Made by a program: the position numbers and the translations under genes
Source: DATFWC01 sp045801465
Lineage (GTDB): Bacteria; Pseudomonadota; Alphaproteobacteria; Rhizobiales; Xanthobacteraceae
Assembly: GCA_045801465.1 (NCBI GenBank)
Contig: JBJMSU010000082.1
Coordinates: 1 to 8,446, forward strand
Direction: 5' to 3'
Length of the DNA: 8,446 bases
Notes under the pieces: model-generated
What the model saw: only the letters and a program-made list of their open reading frames with translations
The model's database searches: none
Told to the model about the DNA's origin: nothing
Part shown: positions 1 to 7,090 of the stretch, piece after piece
Position numbering within the stretch: position 1 is the first letter of the stretch
How the letters are laid out: each line of letters begins with the position of its first letter

Positions 1-52
1 CCGCGTCGCGTTGCGCGACATAGCGGCCGTTGACGTAAGAAATACGCGACAT
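1..52 (-). CDS. dat: D-amino-acid aminotransferase (Dat-like), N-terminal fragment cut by window edge
   Basis: Seventeen codons are visible on the minus strand, starting at the ATG at 52-50 and reading MSRISYVNGRYVAQRDA before the left edge. This matches, from memory, the typical N-terminus of class IV PLP-dependent D-amino-acid (D-alanine) aminotransferases, which start with MSRIxYVNGRY and a following R/H-D-A. The family interconverts D-alanine and 2-oxoglutarate with pyruvate and D-glutamate in the cytoplasm, feeding cell-wall D-amino acids. The start lies only 5 bases after the ntrX stop codon and has no clear Shine-Dalgarno of its own, so it is probably the third gene of a ntrY-ntrX-dat operon and translationally coupled. 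The order ntrX-dat (often followed by hfq) is common in Rhizobiales. Only the N-terminal strand is visible, so the catalytic lysine cannot be checked. Confidence 0.72.
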   Translation of the reverse strand, partial: MSRISYVNGRYVAQRDA

Positions 53-57
53 TCAGA

Positions 58-1431
58 TCAGCTGATGCCCAAGGCCTTGAGCTTGCGGTGAAGGGCGGAG
101 CGCTCCATGCCGACGAACTCGGCGGTGCGCGAGATGTTGCCGCCGAACCGGCTGATCTGCGCCAGCAGGTATTCACGCTCGAACACCTCGCGCGCGTCGC
201 GCAACGGCAACCCCATGAGCTGCTCGCCGCCGCCGCCGTTGGGCATGGCCGGCACCATGGCGCCGACCTCCTGCGGCAGCATGCTGGCGCTGATCACCGC
301 ATCGGCATCGCCGCCGGCGAGAATCATCAGGCGTTCGACGTTGTTGCGCAGCTGGCGCACGTTGCCGGGCCAGTCGTGCGATTGCAGCACGGCGACCGCG
401 TCGGCGCCCACCTTGCGCTTCGGCAGCCCGGTCGTGTGCGAAATGTGGTCCATAAAATACTCGATGAGCTCGGGGATGTCCTCGCGCCGCTCCGCCAGCG
501 GCGGCACCCGGATCGGCACCACCGAGAGGCGGTGGAACAGATCCTCGCGGAACTTGCCGGCGGCGATTTCCGCCTCGAGGTTGCGCGCGGTCGACGACAC
601 GATGCGCACGTCGACGGAAATCTTCTTGGTGCCGCCGACGCGGGTGAAGGTCTGGTCCACCAGCACGCGCAATATCTTGTTCTGCGTCTCGCGCGGCATG
701 TCGGCGATCTCGTCGATGAACAGGGTGCCGCCGTCGGCCTCTTCCAGCGCGCCCGCCTTGCGTCCTTGCGATCCGTTCGACGCCTCAACCCCGAACAGCT
801 CCGGCTCCATGCGCTCGGGCGTGATCGCCGCCGCATTGATGACCACGAACGGACCGTTGTGGCGCGCCGACAGGGCATGGATGCTGCGCGCCGCCAGCTC
901 CTTGCCGGCGCCGGACGGGCCGACGATCAGGATGCGGCTGTTGGTCGGCGCGACCTTTTCGATGGTCTGACGCAGCTGGTTGACAGTCGAGGAGTGCCCG
1001 ACCAGCGAGGTCGGCAGCGGCGACCACTGCTTGAGCTCCTTGACCTCGCGCTTGAGCCGGGAATTCTCCAGCGCGCGGTCGGCGATCAGCACCAGGCGGT
1101 CGGCCTTGAACGGCTTCTCGATGAAGTCATAGGCCCCGCGCTTGATGGCCGACACGGCGGTCTCGATATTGCCATGGCCGGAAATCATGACCACCGGCAG
1201 GTCGCCGTGCTCGCTCTTCATGGCATCGAGCAGCTGCAAGCCGTCGAGCCGGCTGCCCTGCAGCCAGATGTCGAGGAACACCAGGCTCGGTCGCCGCGTC
1301 GTCACTGCGGCAAGCGCCTCGTCGCTGTCGCGCGCCGTGCGCGTGCCGTAACCTTCGTCCTGCAGGATGCCCGCGACCAGCTCGCGGATATCTGCTTCAT
1401 CGTCGACGATGAGAATATCGGTCGCCGCCAT
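58..1431 (-). CDS. ntrX: NtrX nitrogen-assimilation response regulator (AAA+, Fis-type HTH, no GAFTGA)
   Basis: A 457-residue cytoplasmic response regulator of the NtrC superfamily, partner of the NtrY kinase encoded just upstream. The receiver domain (about 5-120) has the acidic pair D10/D11, phospho-acceptor D54, S84 and K106. The stretch LDIWLQGSRLDGL around D54 is characteristic of NtrX. The central AAA+ domain (about 143-370) has Walker A GPSGAGKE at 171-178, Walker B TLFIDE at 236-241, the FREDLFHRL arginine segment at 294-302 and WPGNVRQLRN at 354-363. A Fis-type helix-turn-helix occupies about 414-457. Length is normal for the family. The sigma-54-contacting GAFTGA loop is absent: ELFG (211-214) is followed by VEASNGSQGRKAGALEEA instead. 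This is known for many alphaproteobacterial NtrX proteins and implies sigma-54-independent regulation. The ATG at 1431-1429 lies 5 bases after the ntrY stop, with a weak GAAAGA at the ntrY end serving as ribosome site. Target genes are not shown by the window; nitrogen metabolism, respiration and envelope functions are known for relatives. Confidence 0.95.
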   Translation of the reverse strand: MAATDILIVDDEADIRELVAGILQDEGYGTRTARDSDEALAAVTTRRPSLVFLDIWLQGSRLDGLQLLDAMKSEHGDLPVVMISGHGNIETAVSAIKRGAYDFIEKPFKADRLVLIADRALENSRLKREVKELKQWSPLPTSLVGHSSTVNQLRQTIEKVAPTNSRILIVGPSGAGKELAARSIHALSARHNGPFVVINAAAITPERMEPELFGVEASNGSQGRKAGALEEADGGTLFIDEIADMPRETQNKILRVLVDQTFTRVGGTKKISVDVRIVSSTARNLEAEIAAGKFREDLFHRLSVVPIRVPPLAERREDIPELIEYFMDHISHTTGLPKRKVGADAVAVLQSHDWPGNVRQLRNNVERLMILAGGDADAVISASMLPQEVGAMVPAMPNGGGGEQLMGLPLRDAREVFEREYLLAQISRFGGNISRTAEFVGMERSALHRKLKALGIS

Positions 1432-1436
1432 TTGAC

Positions 1437-3743
1437 TTATCTTTCGCTTGCCACCAGGCGCATCCTGAGCTCCGCCTCGCCCGCGCCGGGTGCTTTCGAA
1501 TTGTCCTTTGTCCCCTCAGACTCCAGGTACTCGCCACTCATGATCTCTGCTGCCGCAAACCGCAGGCGCATCCACGCCCCGCGTCCTCCATTGGCCACGT
1601 CGGGCGCGTCGAACAGTTCGAGCTTGCCCCCGTGCTCCTCGAGAATCTTGCCGACGATCGCGAGCCCGAGTCCGGTCCCCTTCTCGCGCGTCGTGACATA
1701 GGGCTCGAGCAGGCGGTTTCGGTTTTCCTTCGGCAGGCCGGGCCCGTTGTCGATCACGTCGATGACGATATCGCTGCCGTCGCGCCCTGCCCGCACCTGA
1801 ATGCGGCCGCGTTCCGTCGACGCGCCGCCGCTGATCGCCTCGGCGGCGTTCTTGATGATGTTGGTGAGCGCCTGCGAGATGAGCCGGCGGTCGAACCGGG
1901 CCGGGATCGCCTCATCGCCGGTCTCGAACTCGATATCGATGTCCTGGTGGCCGACCCGCATCATGAAGACGACCTGGCGCACCGTCTCGGCGACGTCCTC
2001 GGCGGCAATCACCGGCTTCGGCATGCGGGCGAAACGGGAGAACTCGTCGACCATGCGCTTGATGTCGTCGACCTGGCGCACGATCGTGTCGGTGCATTGC
2101 TCGAAGATGACCTTGTCCTCCTTGATCGCATTGCCGTACTTGCGGCGGAGGCGCTCGGCCGAGAGCTGGATCGGGGTGAGCGGATTCTTGATTTCGTGCG
2201 CAATCCGGCGGGCAATGTCGGCCCACGCCGAGGAGCGCTGGGCGGTGACCAGATCGGTGATGTCGTCGAGCGTGATGACGTAGCCGTGGTCGCTCTCGCC
2301 CGCACGCTCGCTGGTGACGCGGATCGAGAGATTGCGCTCGCGGCCGTTGCGATTGATGGTGATCTGGCCCTGGACCAGGCGATGCGCTCCCGTCCGCGCC
2401 TCGTCCAGCAGCGTGATCAGCTCGGGAAGAACGGCGGCGAGCGGCTGGCTCAAGCTTTGCGCTTCGGTATGGCCGATGAGCTTCTCGGCCGAGCGGTTGA
2501 GAAGGCTGATGCGTCCGTCGGGATTGACGCCGATCACGCCGGCGCTCGCTCCCGCGAGCACCGCCTCGGTGAACCGTCGCCGGCTGTCGATGACGTCGTG
2601 GGCACGGATGAGATCGTCGTGCTGGGTGCGCAGCTCCTGCGTCATCTTGTTGAAGGTTTCGCCGAGATGCGCGAGATCGCCTTCCGACTCGCGCACCGGC
2701 ACCTGAACGTAGAGATTGCCGGTCGAGACCTGGTTGGCGGCCCCGATCAGGCGGCGGATCGGCGCCACCAGGGTGCCGGCGAAATGGATGCCGATCCACG
2801 CCGCCGACAACAGGCAGATCAGGGCGATCACGGTGAACATCAGCCCGAACGCGATCTGCACGTTGATCCGGCGTGCGTCGAGGTTGGCATATTCGAGAAC
2901 CCCGGCCTCGGTCACCCGCAACTGCTCGATCACCCGCGGATTGAGCGGGCGGGCGACGTAAAGATACGTATCGTCATACGAGCGCAGCTTGATGATCGCG
3001 GCCACGTAATCGGCATTGGGCAGCAGCGCGATCTGCGGCTCGCTGTCCCCCACCTCCCCCAGCGCCTCCTTGGACGGTCCGCGGAAATCGCGCGAAAAGC
3101 CGAGGTCCACCCGCTCGACCACGGAGAGATCGCCGGCGATCATCAGCGCGGCCGGCAACCCGCGGATCGACGCTTGCGCTCGCAGGAATTGGCGGAAGCG
3201 CTCGCGGTCGGTATCGAACATCGGCTTGGCGCGCGCCAGATCGACCGACATCGCCATGATGTCGCCGCGCACCGTCTGCGCGTGCTCGCGCACGTAAGCC
3301 TGGGCGACGCTCAGCGAGTTCTCGATGACGGCGCGGGTACGGGTCGAGAACCAGCGATCGAGGGCACGGTCGATGGTGAGACTGGCGACGACCGCCAGCA
3401 GAATGGCCGGGACCGCCGCCATGACGGAAAACAGGCCGACGATCCGCACGTGGAGCCGGGCACCGGCCTGCCCGCGCCGCCGCGCCAGGATGACGTGCCA
3501 GACCTCGCGCGCGATCAGCCCGAGCAGCACCAGGACCGTGACCGCGTTGACGAGCAGGATCGGGATCACGACCTCGTTGGTCGGCTCGACCGGGGTGAGA
3601 TTGTTGAAGATGAGGAAGGTGACGAGCGCCGAGAGCAGCGCAACCGCGACCGTCACCGGCCCGAGCACACCCCTCGCCAACCTGCGCACCGGACCTGCCG
3701 GAGCGGCGGCGTCCGCAACGGCGACCTCATCGACGCTGGTCAT
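1437..3743 (-). CDS. ntrY: NtrY membrane sensor histidine kinase
   Basis: A 768-residue inner-membrane sensor kinase that should phosphorylate NtrX. Hydrophobic segments lie at about 27-47, 58-80, 100-123 and 297-322, leaving a periplasmic sensor region of about 170 residues (124-295). A HAMP linker follows (about 323-375), then a PAS domain (about 388-495). The HisKA phosphorylation site is HEIKNP with H516. The HATPase domain has an N box (N632 in IIKNAAEAI), a G1 box DNGPGLP at 665-671 and a G2 box GTGLGLAI at 689-696. All catalytic boxes are intact. A hydrophilic tail of about 30 residues follows the kinase core. The ATG at 3743-3741 is preceded by a G-run (TTTGGGGGTTC on the minus strand), a poor but plausible ribosome site. 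The N-terminal hydrophobic layout and neighbouring ntrX identify it as NtrY rather than soluble NtrB. Usually ntrB-ntrC lie upstream in this group; here the upstream side is a divergent transporter gene. Confidence 0.95.
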   Translation of the reverse strand: MTSVDEVAVADAAAPAGPVRRLARGVLGPVTVAVALLSALVTFLIFNNLTPVEPTNEVVIPILLVNAVTVLVLLGLIAREVWHVILARRRGQAGARLHVRIVGLFSVMAAVPAILLAVVASLTIDRALDRWFSTRTRAVIENSLSVAQAYVREHAQTVRGDIMAMSVDLARAKPMFDTDRERFRQFLRAQASIRGLPAALMIAGDLSVVERVDLGFSRDFRGPSKEALGEVGDSEPQIALLPNADYVAAIIKLRSYDDTYLYVARPLNPRVIEQLRVTEAGVLEYANLDARRINVQIAFGLMFTVIALICLLSAAWIGIHFAGTLVAPIRRLIGAANQVSTGNLYVQVPVRESEGDLAHLGETFNKMTQELRTQHDDLIRAHDVIDSRRRFTEAVLAGASAGVIGVNPDGRISLLNRSAEKLIGHTEAQSLSQPLAAVLPELITLLDEARTGAHRLVQGQITINRNGRERNLSIRVTSERAGESDHGYVITLDDITDLVTAQRSSAWADIARRIAHEIKNPLTPIQLSAERLRRKYGNAIKEDKVIFEQCTDTIVRQVDDIKRMVDEFSRFARMPKPVIAAEDVAETVRQVVFMMRVGHQDIDIEFETGDEAIPARFDRRLISQALTNIIKNAAEAISGGASTERGRIQVRAGRDGSDIVIDVIDNGPGLPKENRNRLLEPYVTTREKGTGLGLAIVGKILEEHGGKLELFDAPDVANGGRGAWMRLRFAAAEIMSGEYLESEGTKDNSKAPGAGEAELRMRLVASER

Positions 3744-3793
3744 GAACCCCCAAACCGGAAAAACGGAAACAAGAACGCTCGAACTGATGCTTT

Positions 3794-3822
3794 TCTACAA
3801 CAATGTTGCCCGATTGCGACAA
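3794..3822 (-). promoter_or_regulatory. Weak sigma-70-like promoter candidate for ntrY with overlapping small palindromes
   Basis: On the minus strand a -35-like TTGTCG (3822-3817) and a -10-like TGTAGA (3799-3794) are separated by exactly 17 bases. The hexamers match the consensus only 4/6 and 3/6, so this is a candidate rather than a firm call. The -10 and spacer overlap the perfect palindrome CAACAATGTTG (3798-3808), and the -35 overlaps ATTG-CGA-CAAT (3813-3823). Its position, 50-80 bases upstream of the ntrY start in an A/T-richer patch, fits a promoter with an operator. No sigma-54 consensus (TGGCAC-N5-TTGC) was seen here. Confidence 0.25.
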
Positions 3823-4042
3823 TTCCGCGGCGTCCATCCTCGGATCGTGGCCTGCCCAAAAAATATCCACTACCCTGCAGGTTCTCAACGATTTACGCCG
3901 GAGGTCGGGCTGGACGGCTGGAATGGGGTACCGTTGGCCGTCGCGACCCATGCGACCATCGCCGGGCAGGAGGCGAAACGCGCCGAAACCGGCCTCGACC
4001 TCGACCGCGCGTGCTATCGTCGGGTGGAGGCGACATTCCGTT

Positions 4043-4047
4043 GAGGG
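4043..4047 (+). promoter_or_regulatory. Ribosome binding site deciding the start of the solute-binding protein
   Basis: GAGGG lies 5 bases before the ATG at 4053 but only 2 bases before the adjacent in-frame ATG at 4050. The spacing favours 4053, giving an N-terminus MKKT, a typical Sec signal start. A second purine-rich stretch, GGTGGAGG (4023-4030), is too far from either ATG. Confidence 0.5.
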
Positions 4048-4052
4048 CAATG

Positions 4053-5024
4053 ATGAAGAAGACGATCTTGGCGGCTGCGCTGTTGCTGTCGGCCGGCATG
4101 GCGTGCGCGCAGGCGCAGGTCTATCCGTCGCGTCCGGTCACGCTCATCGTGCCCTACCCGGCCGGAGGGCCGACCGACCAGCTCGCCCGGGTGGTCGCGC
4201 CGAAATTTTCCGCCAAGCTCGGGCAGAACTTCATCGTCGAGAACGTGAGCGGCGGCGGCACGACCATCGCCACCGCGCGTGTCGCGCGCGCGGCGCCTGA
4301 TGGCTACACGCTGCTCCTGCACAATCTGCAGATCTCGGCAAACGTGTCGCTCTATCCCAAGCTGTCCTTCGACACCGAGAAGGATCTCACCGCCGTCGCC
4401 ATGATCAACAACAACCCGCTGGTGCTGGTCGGGCGCAAGTCGCTTGCCGCCAACTCGCTCGCCGAACTGGCCGCCTGGATGAAGACCACGACCGCCAAGA
4501 TGGCGCATCCGGGCACGGGCAGTACCGGACACCTCAGCACCTTCCTGCTGGCCCAGGCAATGGACGTCAAAGTCGATCACATCCCTTATCGCGGCGCGGC
4601 GCCGGCGCTGCAGGACATCATCGGCGGCCATGTGGACTTGTTCTTCGCCACGCCGCAGTCGGTGGTCGAGCAGATCGCGTCCGGACAGATGAAGGCCTAT
4701 GGCATCACGTCGAAGGAACGCTCGAAGCTGCTCCCCGACGTGCCGAGCTTCGTGCAGGAGTTCGGCCCGAAACTGGAGATCCTCTATTGGCACGCGCTGT
4801 TCGCGCCGGCCGGCACGCCGGCGCCGATCATCGCCGCGCTCAATGGCGTATTGCTGGATGCGATGGACGACCCGGCCATCGTGAAATCGTGGGCGGAAAC
4901 CGGGGTCACCCCCTTCCCGAAGGAACAGCGCTCGCCGGAGGCCGCTCAGGCCATGCTGAAAGCTGAGATCCAGCACTGGGGCCAGGTCGTCCGCGACAAC
5001 AAGATCGAAGCGCCGACGCAGTAG
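4053..5024 (+). CDS. Tripartite tricarboxylate transporter substrate-binding protein (TctC/Bug family)
   Basis: A 323-residue periplasmic solute-binding protein of the Bug/TctC family, which captures small carboxylates or other organic solutes and delivers them to TctA/TctB-type membrane partners. It begins with a clear Sec signal peptide: MKKT, a hydrophobic core to about residue 17, and a likely cleavage after AQA near residue 21-22. The mature part starts YPSRPVTLIVPYPAGGPTD, the family's hallmark first strand and ligand loop with Asp42. Further family motifs are GGGTTIATARVARAAPDGYT (67-86), GTGSTGHLS (155-163) and PYRGAAPALQDIIGGHVDL (178-196). Length is normal. I start it at 4053 by ribosome-site spacing; 4050 is the alternative and adds one Met. 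It stands alone: no tctA/tctB gene is adjacent, and it is divergent from ntrY. Orphan Bug genes are common in soil proteobacteria and can share membrane partners encoded elsewhere. The ligand cannot be predicted from sequence. Confidence 0.93.
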   Translation: MKKTILAAALLLSAGMACAQAQVYPSRPVTLIVPYPAGGPTDQLARVVAPKFSAKLGQNFIVENVSGGGTTIATARVARAAPDGYTLLLHNLQISANVSLYPKLSFDTEKDLTAVAMINNNPLVLVGRKSLAANSLAELAAWMKTTTAKMAHPGTGSTGHLSTFLLAQAMDVKVDHIPYRGAAPALQDIIGGHVDLFFATPQSVVEQIASGQMKAYGITSKERSKLLPDVPSFVQEFGPKLEILYWHALFAPAGTPAPIIAALNGVLLDAMDDPAIVKSWAETGVTPFPKEQRSPEAAQAMLKAEIQHWGQVVRDNKIEAPTQ

Positions 5025-5073
5025 CCTCATCCAACAGCGATTCGCACGCGCGGCCGAGGCGGCAGAGGCTGGC

Positions 5074-5091
5074 TGCGCGTTGCGCAAATTT
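5074..5091 (+). terminator. Weak hairpin downstream of the solute-binding protein gene
   Basis: TGCGC-GTT-GCGCA (5074-5086) forms a 5-base-pair stem with a 3-base loop, followed by AATTT. It lies 50 bases after the stop codon. The stem is short and the T tract is only three bases, so terminator function is doubtful. Apart from this, 5025-5222 holds nothing I recognise. Confidence 0.2.
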
Positions 5092-5132
5092 GACGGCGGG
5101 GGCTGAGGCGCGCATGGGCTCACGTCCTGTGA

Positions 5133-5138
5133 TATAAC
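5133..5138 (+). promoter_or_regulatory. Possible -10 element (TATAAC) upstream of the TPR gene
   Basis: TATAAC matches five of six -10 consensus positions and stands out in a GC-rich intergenic stretch about 95 bases before the TPR start. No convincing -35 hexamer is found 16-18 bases upstream; TTGACG at 5090-5095 is too far away (37 bases). It is offered only as a candidate. Confidence 0.2.
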
Positions 5139-5222
5139 GGCGCCGAACAATGGCGCGCGAGGCGGCGACTAACCATGCGAGGGGCGGTGCGGAGCATCCC
5201 ATTCACCAGATCGTTCCAGTTT

Positions 5223-5227
5223 GGAGG
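5223..5227 (+). promoter_or_regulatory. Strong ribosome binding site fixing the TPR protein start
   Basis: A perfect GGAGG core sits 4 bases before the ATG at 5232. The upstream in-frame ATG at 5175 has no such site. Starting at 5232 places MRRSARLS and a hydrophobic run at the N-terminus, as expected of a signal sequence. Confidence 0.7.
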
Positions 5228-5231
5228 TACG

Positions 5232-7073
5232 ATGAGGCGTTCTGCACGGCTGTCGCTGCTCTGCGTCTATGCCGCCATTCTCGGTGGCGCGACTGCTTTC
5301 ACCCCGTTCGTCATCGCCGCGGCGCGCGCGCCGGACGGCGCCGTCACCGTCAGCACGGCGGCTGCGAGCATGCCGGAGTGGCGCGGCGGGCTCTGTCTTA
5401 CGCCGGCCAAGGCCGACCACGTGCCTCCCCTGCTGCGCTTGGCGCAGACGCGAACCGAGGTGCCGCCCGCCGAAATGAAAGCCGTAACGCCGGCCCCGGC
5501 CTTCGCCGACAGCGAGCCGCCGCTGTGGGACGGGCTCGGCACGCTGATCTACCGGATCACGACGGCAAGCGCGGAGGCGCAGGCCTATTTCGACCAGGGC
5601 CTGCGCCTCGCTTACGCGTTCAATCACGGCGAGGCGCAGCGCGCGTTCCGCAAGGCGCAGAGGCTCGATCCTAATTGCGCCATGTGTGCCTGGGGCGAGG
5701 CCCTGGTGCTCGGCCCCAACATCAACCTCCCCATGCAGGATGACGCGGTGGCGCCAGCCTTTGCGGCCGTCCACAAGGCGCGCTCCCTTGCCGCGACCGC
5801 GAGCCCGCGCGAGCAGGCGCTGATCGCGGCGCTTGCGACGCGTTACGCGGACGATCCGAAAGCCGACCGCGCGGCGCTCGATGCCGCCTACGCGGCGGCC
5901 ATGGCGAAGACCGCGGCCCAATTTCCCGACGACAACGACATCGCGGTGCTCTACGCCGAGTCGGTGATGGACCTGAGTCCCTGGAACTACTGGCAGCCGG
6001 GCGGACAGGCGCCGAATCCGCAAAGCGCCCCGATCGTGCCGACGCTCGAGCGCGTGCTCGCCAAGGATCCAAACCATCCCGGCGCGATCCACTTCTATAT
6101 CCACGCGGTGGAAGCGTCCGACCGGCCCGAGCGCGCCGAGCCGTATGCGGATCGGCTGCGCGGCGCCCTGCCCGGCGCCGGTCATCTCGTGCACATGCCG
6201 AGCCATATCTATTATCGCATCGGCCGCTATCTCGACGCGCTCGCCGACAACAAGACCGCGGCTGCGGTGGATGAAAAATACCTGGCCGACAGCGAGGCGC
6301 CGATGGGCGTCTATCGGCTCGGCTATTATCCGCACAACGTGCATTTCGTCCTCGCCTCGGCGCAGATGGCGGGCGACGCGGCGACCGTCATCGCTGCGGC
6401 CGAGAAGCTGCGCGGGCTCGTCCCCGAGGAGGTCGCGCGCGGCATCGCCATGGTGCATCCGGTGAAGGCGGCGCCGTACTTCGCCCATGCGCAGTTCAGC
6501 ACGCCGGACACGATCTTAGGCCTGCCGGATCCGGGCGACGGCATTCCTTACGTCAAGGCCATGTGGCGCTATGCGCGTGGCGTCGCGTTCGCGGCGCAGC
6601 GCAAATTCGACGCGGCGACCGCCGAGGCCGAGGCAATTGCGGCGCTCGCGCGCAGCGCGGATTTCACGTTGCTCAAGGCTTCGGGCGTTCCGGCTTCGGA
6701 GGTCATGCAGCTCGCGCAGCATGTCATTTACGGCCGCATCGCCCAGGGCCAGGAAAATTTCGCAGCCGCGATCGTGCGGTTCGAAGCGGCGGCGACGCTG
6801 CAAGACGCCCTGCCCTATACCGAGCCGCCCTACTGGTACTATCCGGTGCGCCAGTCGCTGGCGGCCGCGCTCCTGCAGGCGGGCCGCATGGCCGAAGCGG
6901 AGGACCAGTTCCTGCGCGCCCTCAAGCGCGCGCCCGCCAACGGCTGGTCCTATTATGGTCTCTCCCAAGTGTACAAGGTTCGCGGCGACACCGCGGGGGG
7001 TTCCAAGGCCGAAGCGGATCTCGCCAGGACCTGGGCGGGCGACCGGAGCTTGTTAAAGCTCTCGAACCTGTAG
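5232..7073 (+). CDS. Exported tetratricopeptide-repeat protein of unknown function
   Basis: A 613-residue protein with a basic N-terminus (MRRSAR) and a hydrophobic segment at about 8-30, read as a signal peptide or N-terminal anchor; the rest should be periplasmic. TPR-like helical repeats are visible at about 116-150 (AYFDQGLRLAYAFNHGEA), 320-345, 455-490, 510-540 and 545-605 (AALLQAGRMAEAEDQFLRAL). Between them lie motifs unlike plain TPRs: CAMCAWGEAL with C149 and C152, HFYIHAVE with H287, H291 and E294, HLVHMPSHIYYRIGRY with H318, H321 and H325, and PHNVH with H368 and H371. From memory these recur in a family of large TPR proteins in soil and environmental proteobacteria, but I know of no assigned function. 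The CxxC is not followed by His, so it is not a standard c-type heme site. The start at 5232 is chosen for its GGAGG site; 5175 would add 19 residues before the signal. It is probably a single transcription unit, convergent with the amidohydrolase gene. Confidence 0.88.
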   Translation: MRRSARLSLLCVYAAILGGATAFTPFVIAAARAPDGAVTVSTAAASMPEWRGGLCLTPAKADHVPPLLRLAQTRTEVPPAEMKAVTPAPAFADSEPPLWDGLGTLIYRITTASAEAQAYFDQGLRLAYAFNHGEAQRAFRKAQRLDPNCAMCAWGEALVLGPNINLPMQDDAVAPAFAAVHKARSLAATASPREQALIAALATRYADDPKADRAALDAAYAAAMAKTAAQFPDDNDIAVLYAESVMDLSPWNYWQPGGQAPNPQSAPIVPTLERVLAKDPNHPGAIHFYIHAVEASDRPERAEPYADRLRGALPGAGHLVHMPSHIYYRIGRYLDALADNKTAAAVDEKYLADSEAPMGVYRLGYYPHNVHFVLASAQMAGDAATVIAAAEKLRGLVPEEVARGIAMVHPVKAAPYFAHAQFSTPDTILGLPDPGDGIPYVKAMWRYARGVAFAAQRKFDAATAEAEAIAALARSADFTLLKASGVPASEVMQLAQHVIYGRIAQGQENFAAAIVRFEAAATLQDALPYTEPPYWYYPVRQSLAAALLQAGRMAEAEDQFLRALKRAPANGWSYYGLSQVYKVRGDTAGGSKAEADLARTWAGDRSLLKLSNL

Positions 7074-7090
7074 GCGGCGCGGAGGACGAC

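Larger units (their letters stand above)
3744..4052. other. Divergent intergenic region between ntrY and the TctC/Bug gene
   Basis: About 0.3 kb without a supported gene. Both flanking genes point away, so it must carry the promoters of both the ntrYX-dat operon and, probably, the solute-binding protein. It is A/T-richer at 3751-3885 than its surroundings, including an A-run at 3857-3863 and two short inverted repeats (see separate entry). The right half (3890-4040) returns to high GC, and I see no good -35/-10 pair for the plus-strand gene there. Open frames across it are extensions or shadows of neighbouring frames, without recognisable protein features. Confidence 0.6.

Noticed and set aside
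88..1701. A long plus-strand frame of 537 codons opposite ntrX and the end of ntrY
   Set aside because: Its composition is that of a high-GC antisense shadow, with no recognisable domain. The minus strand carries the complete and well-conserved NtrX.
1632..5024. A plus-strand frame open for 1130 codons, antisense to most of ntrY and continuing in frame into the solute-binding protein
   Set aside because: The part before 4053 lies opposite a fully intact ntrY and is rich in Arg, Asp, His and Ala, as expected from the complement of GC-rich coding DNA. The genuine gene begins at its own ribosome site and signal peptide.
4014..5150. A minus-strand frame of 378 codons opposite the solute-binding protein
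   Set aside because: Arg/Gly/Asp/His-rich antisense artefact with no motifs or ribosome site; the plus strand encodes a clear family protein.
5175..5231. An upstream start for the TPR protein adding 19 residues
   Set aside because: No ribosome site precedes it, and it would place 19 residues ahead of the signal sequence; GGAGG sits correctly before the ATG at 5232.
5673..5687. C-A-M-C in the TPR protein as a c-type heme site
   Set aside because: Covalent heme attachment needs CxxCH; here the residue after the second Cys is Ala.
5169..6488. A minus-strand frame of 439 codons opposite the TPR gene
   Set aside because: Low-complexity Arg/Gly/His composition and no domain; explained by the third-position GC bias of the TPR gene.
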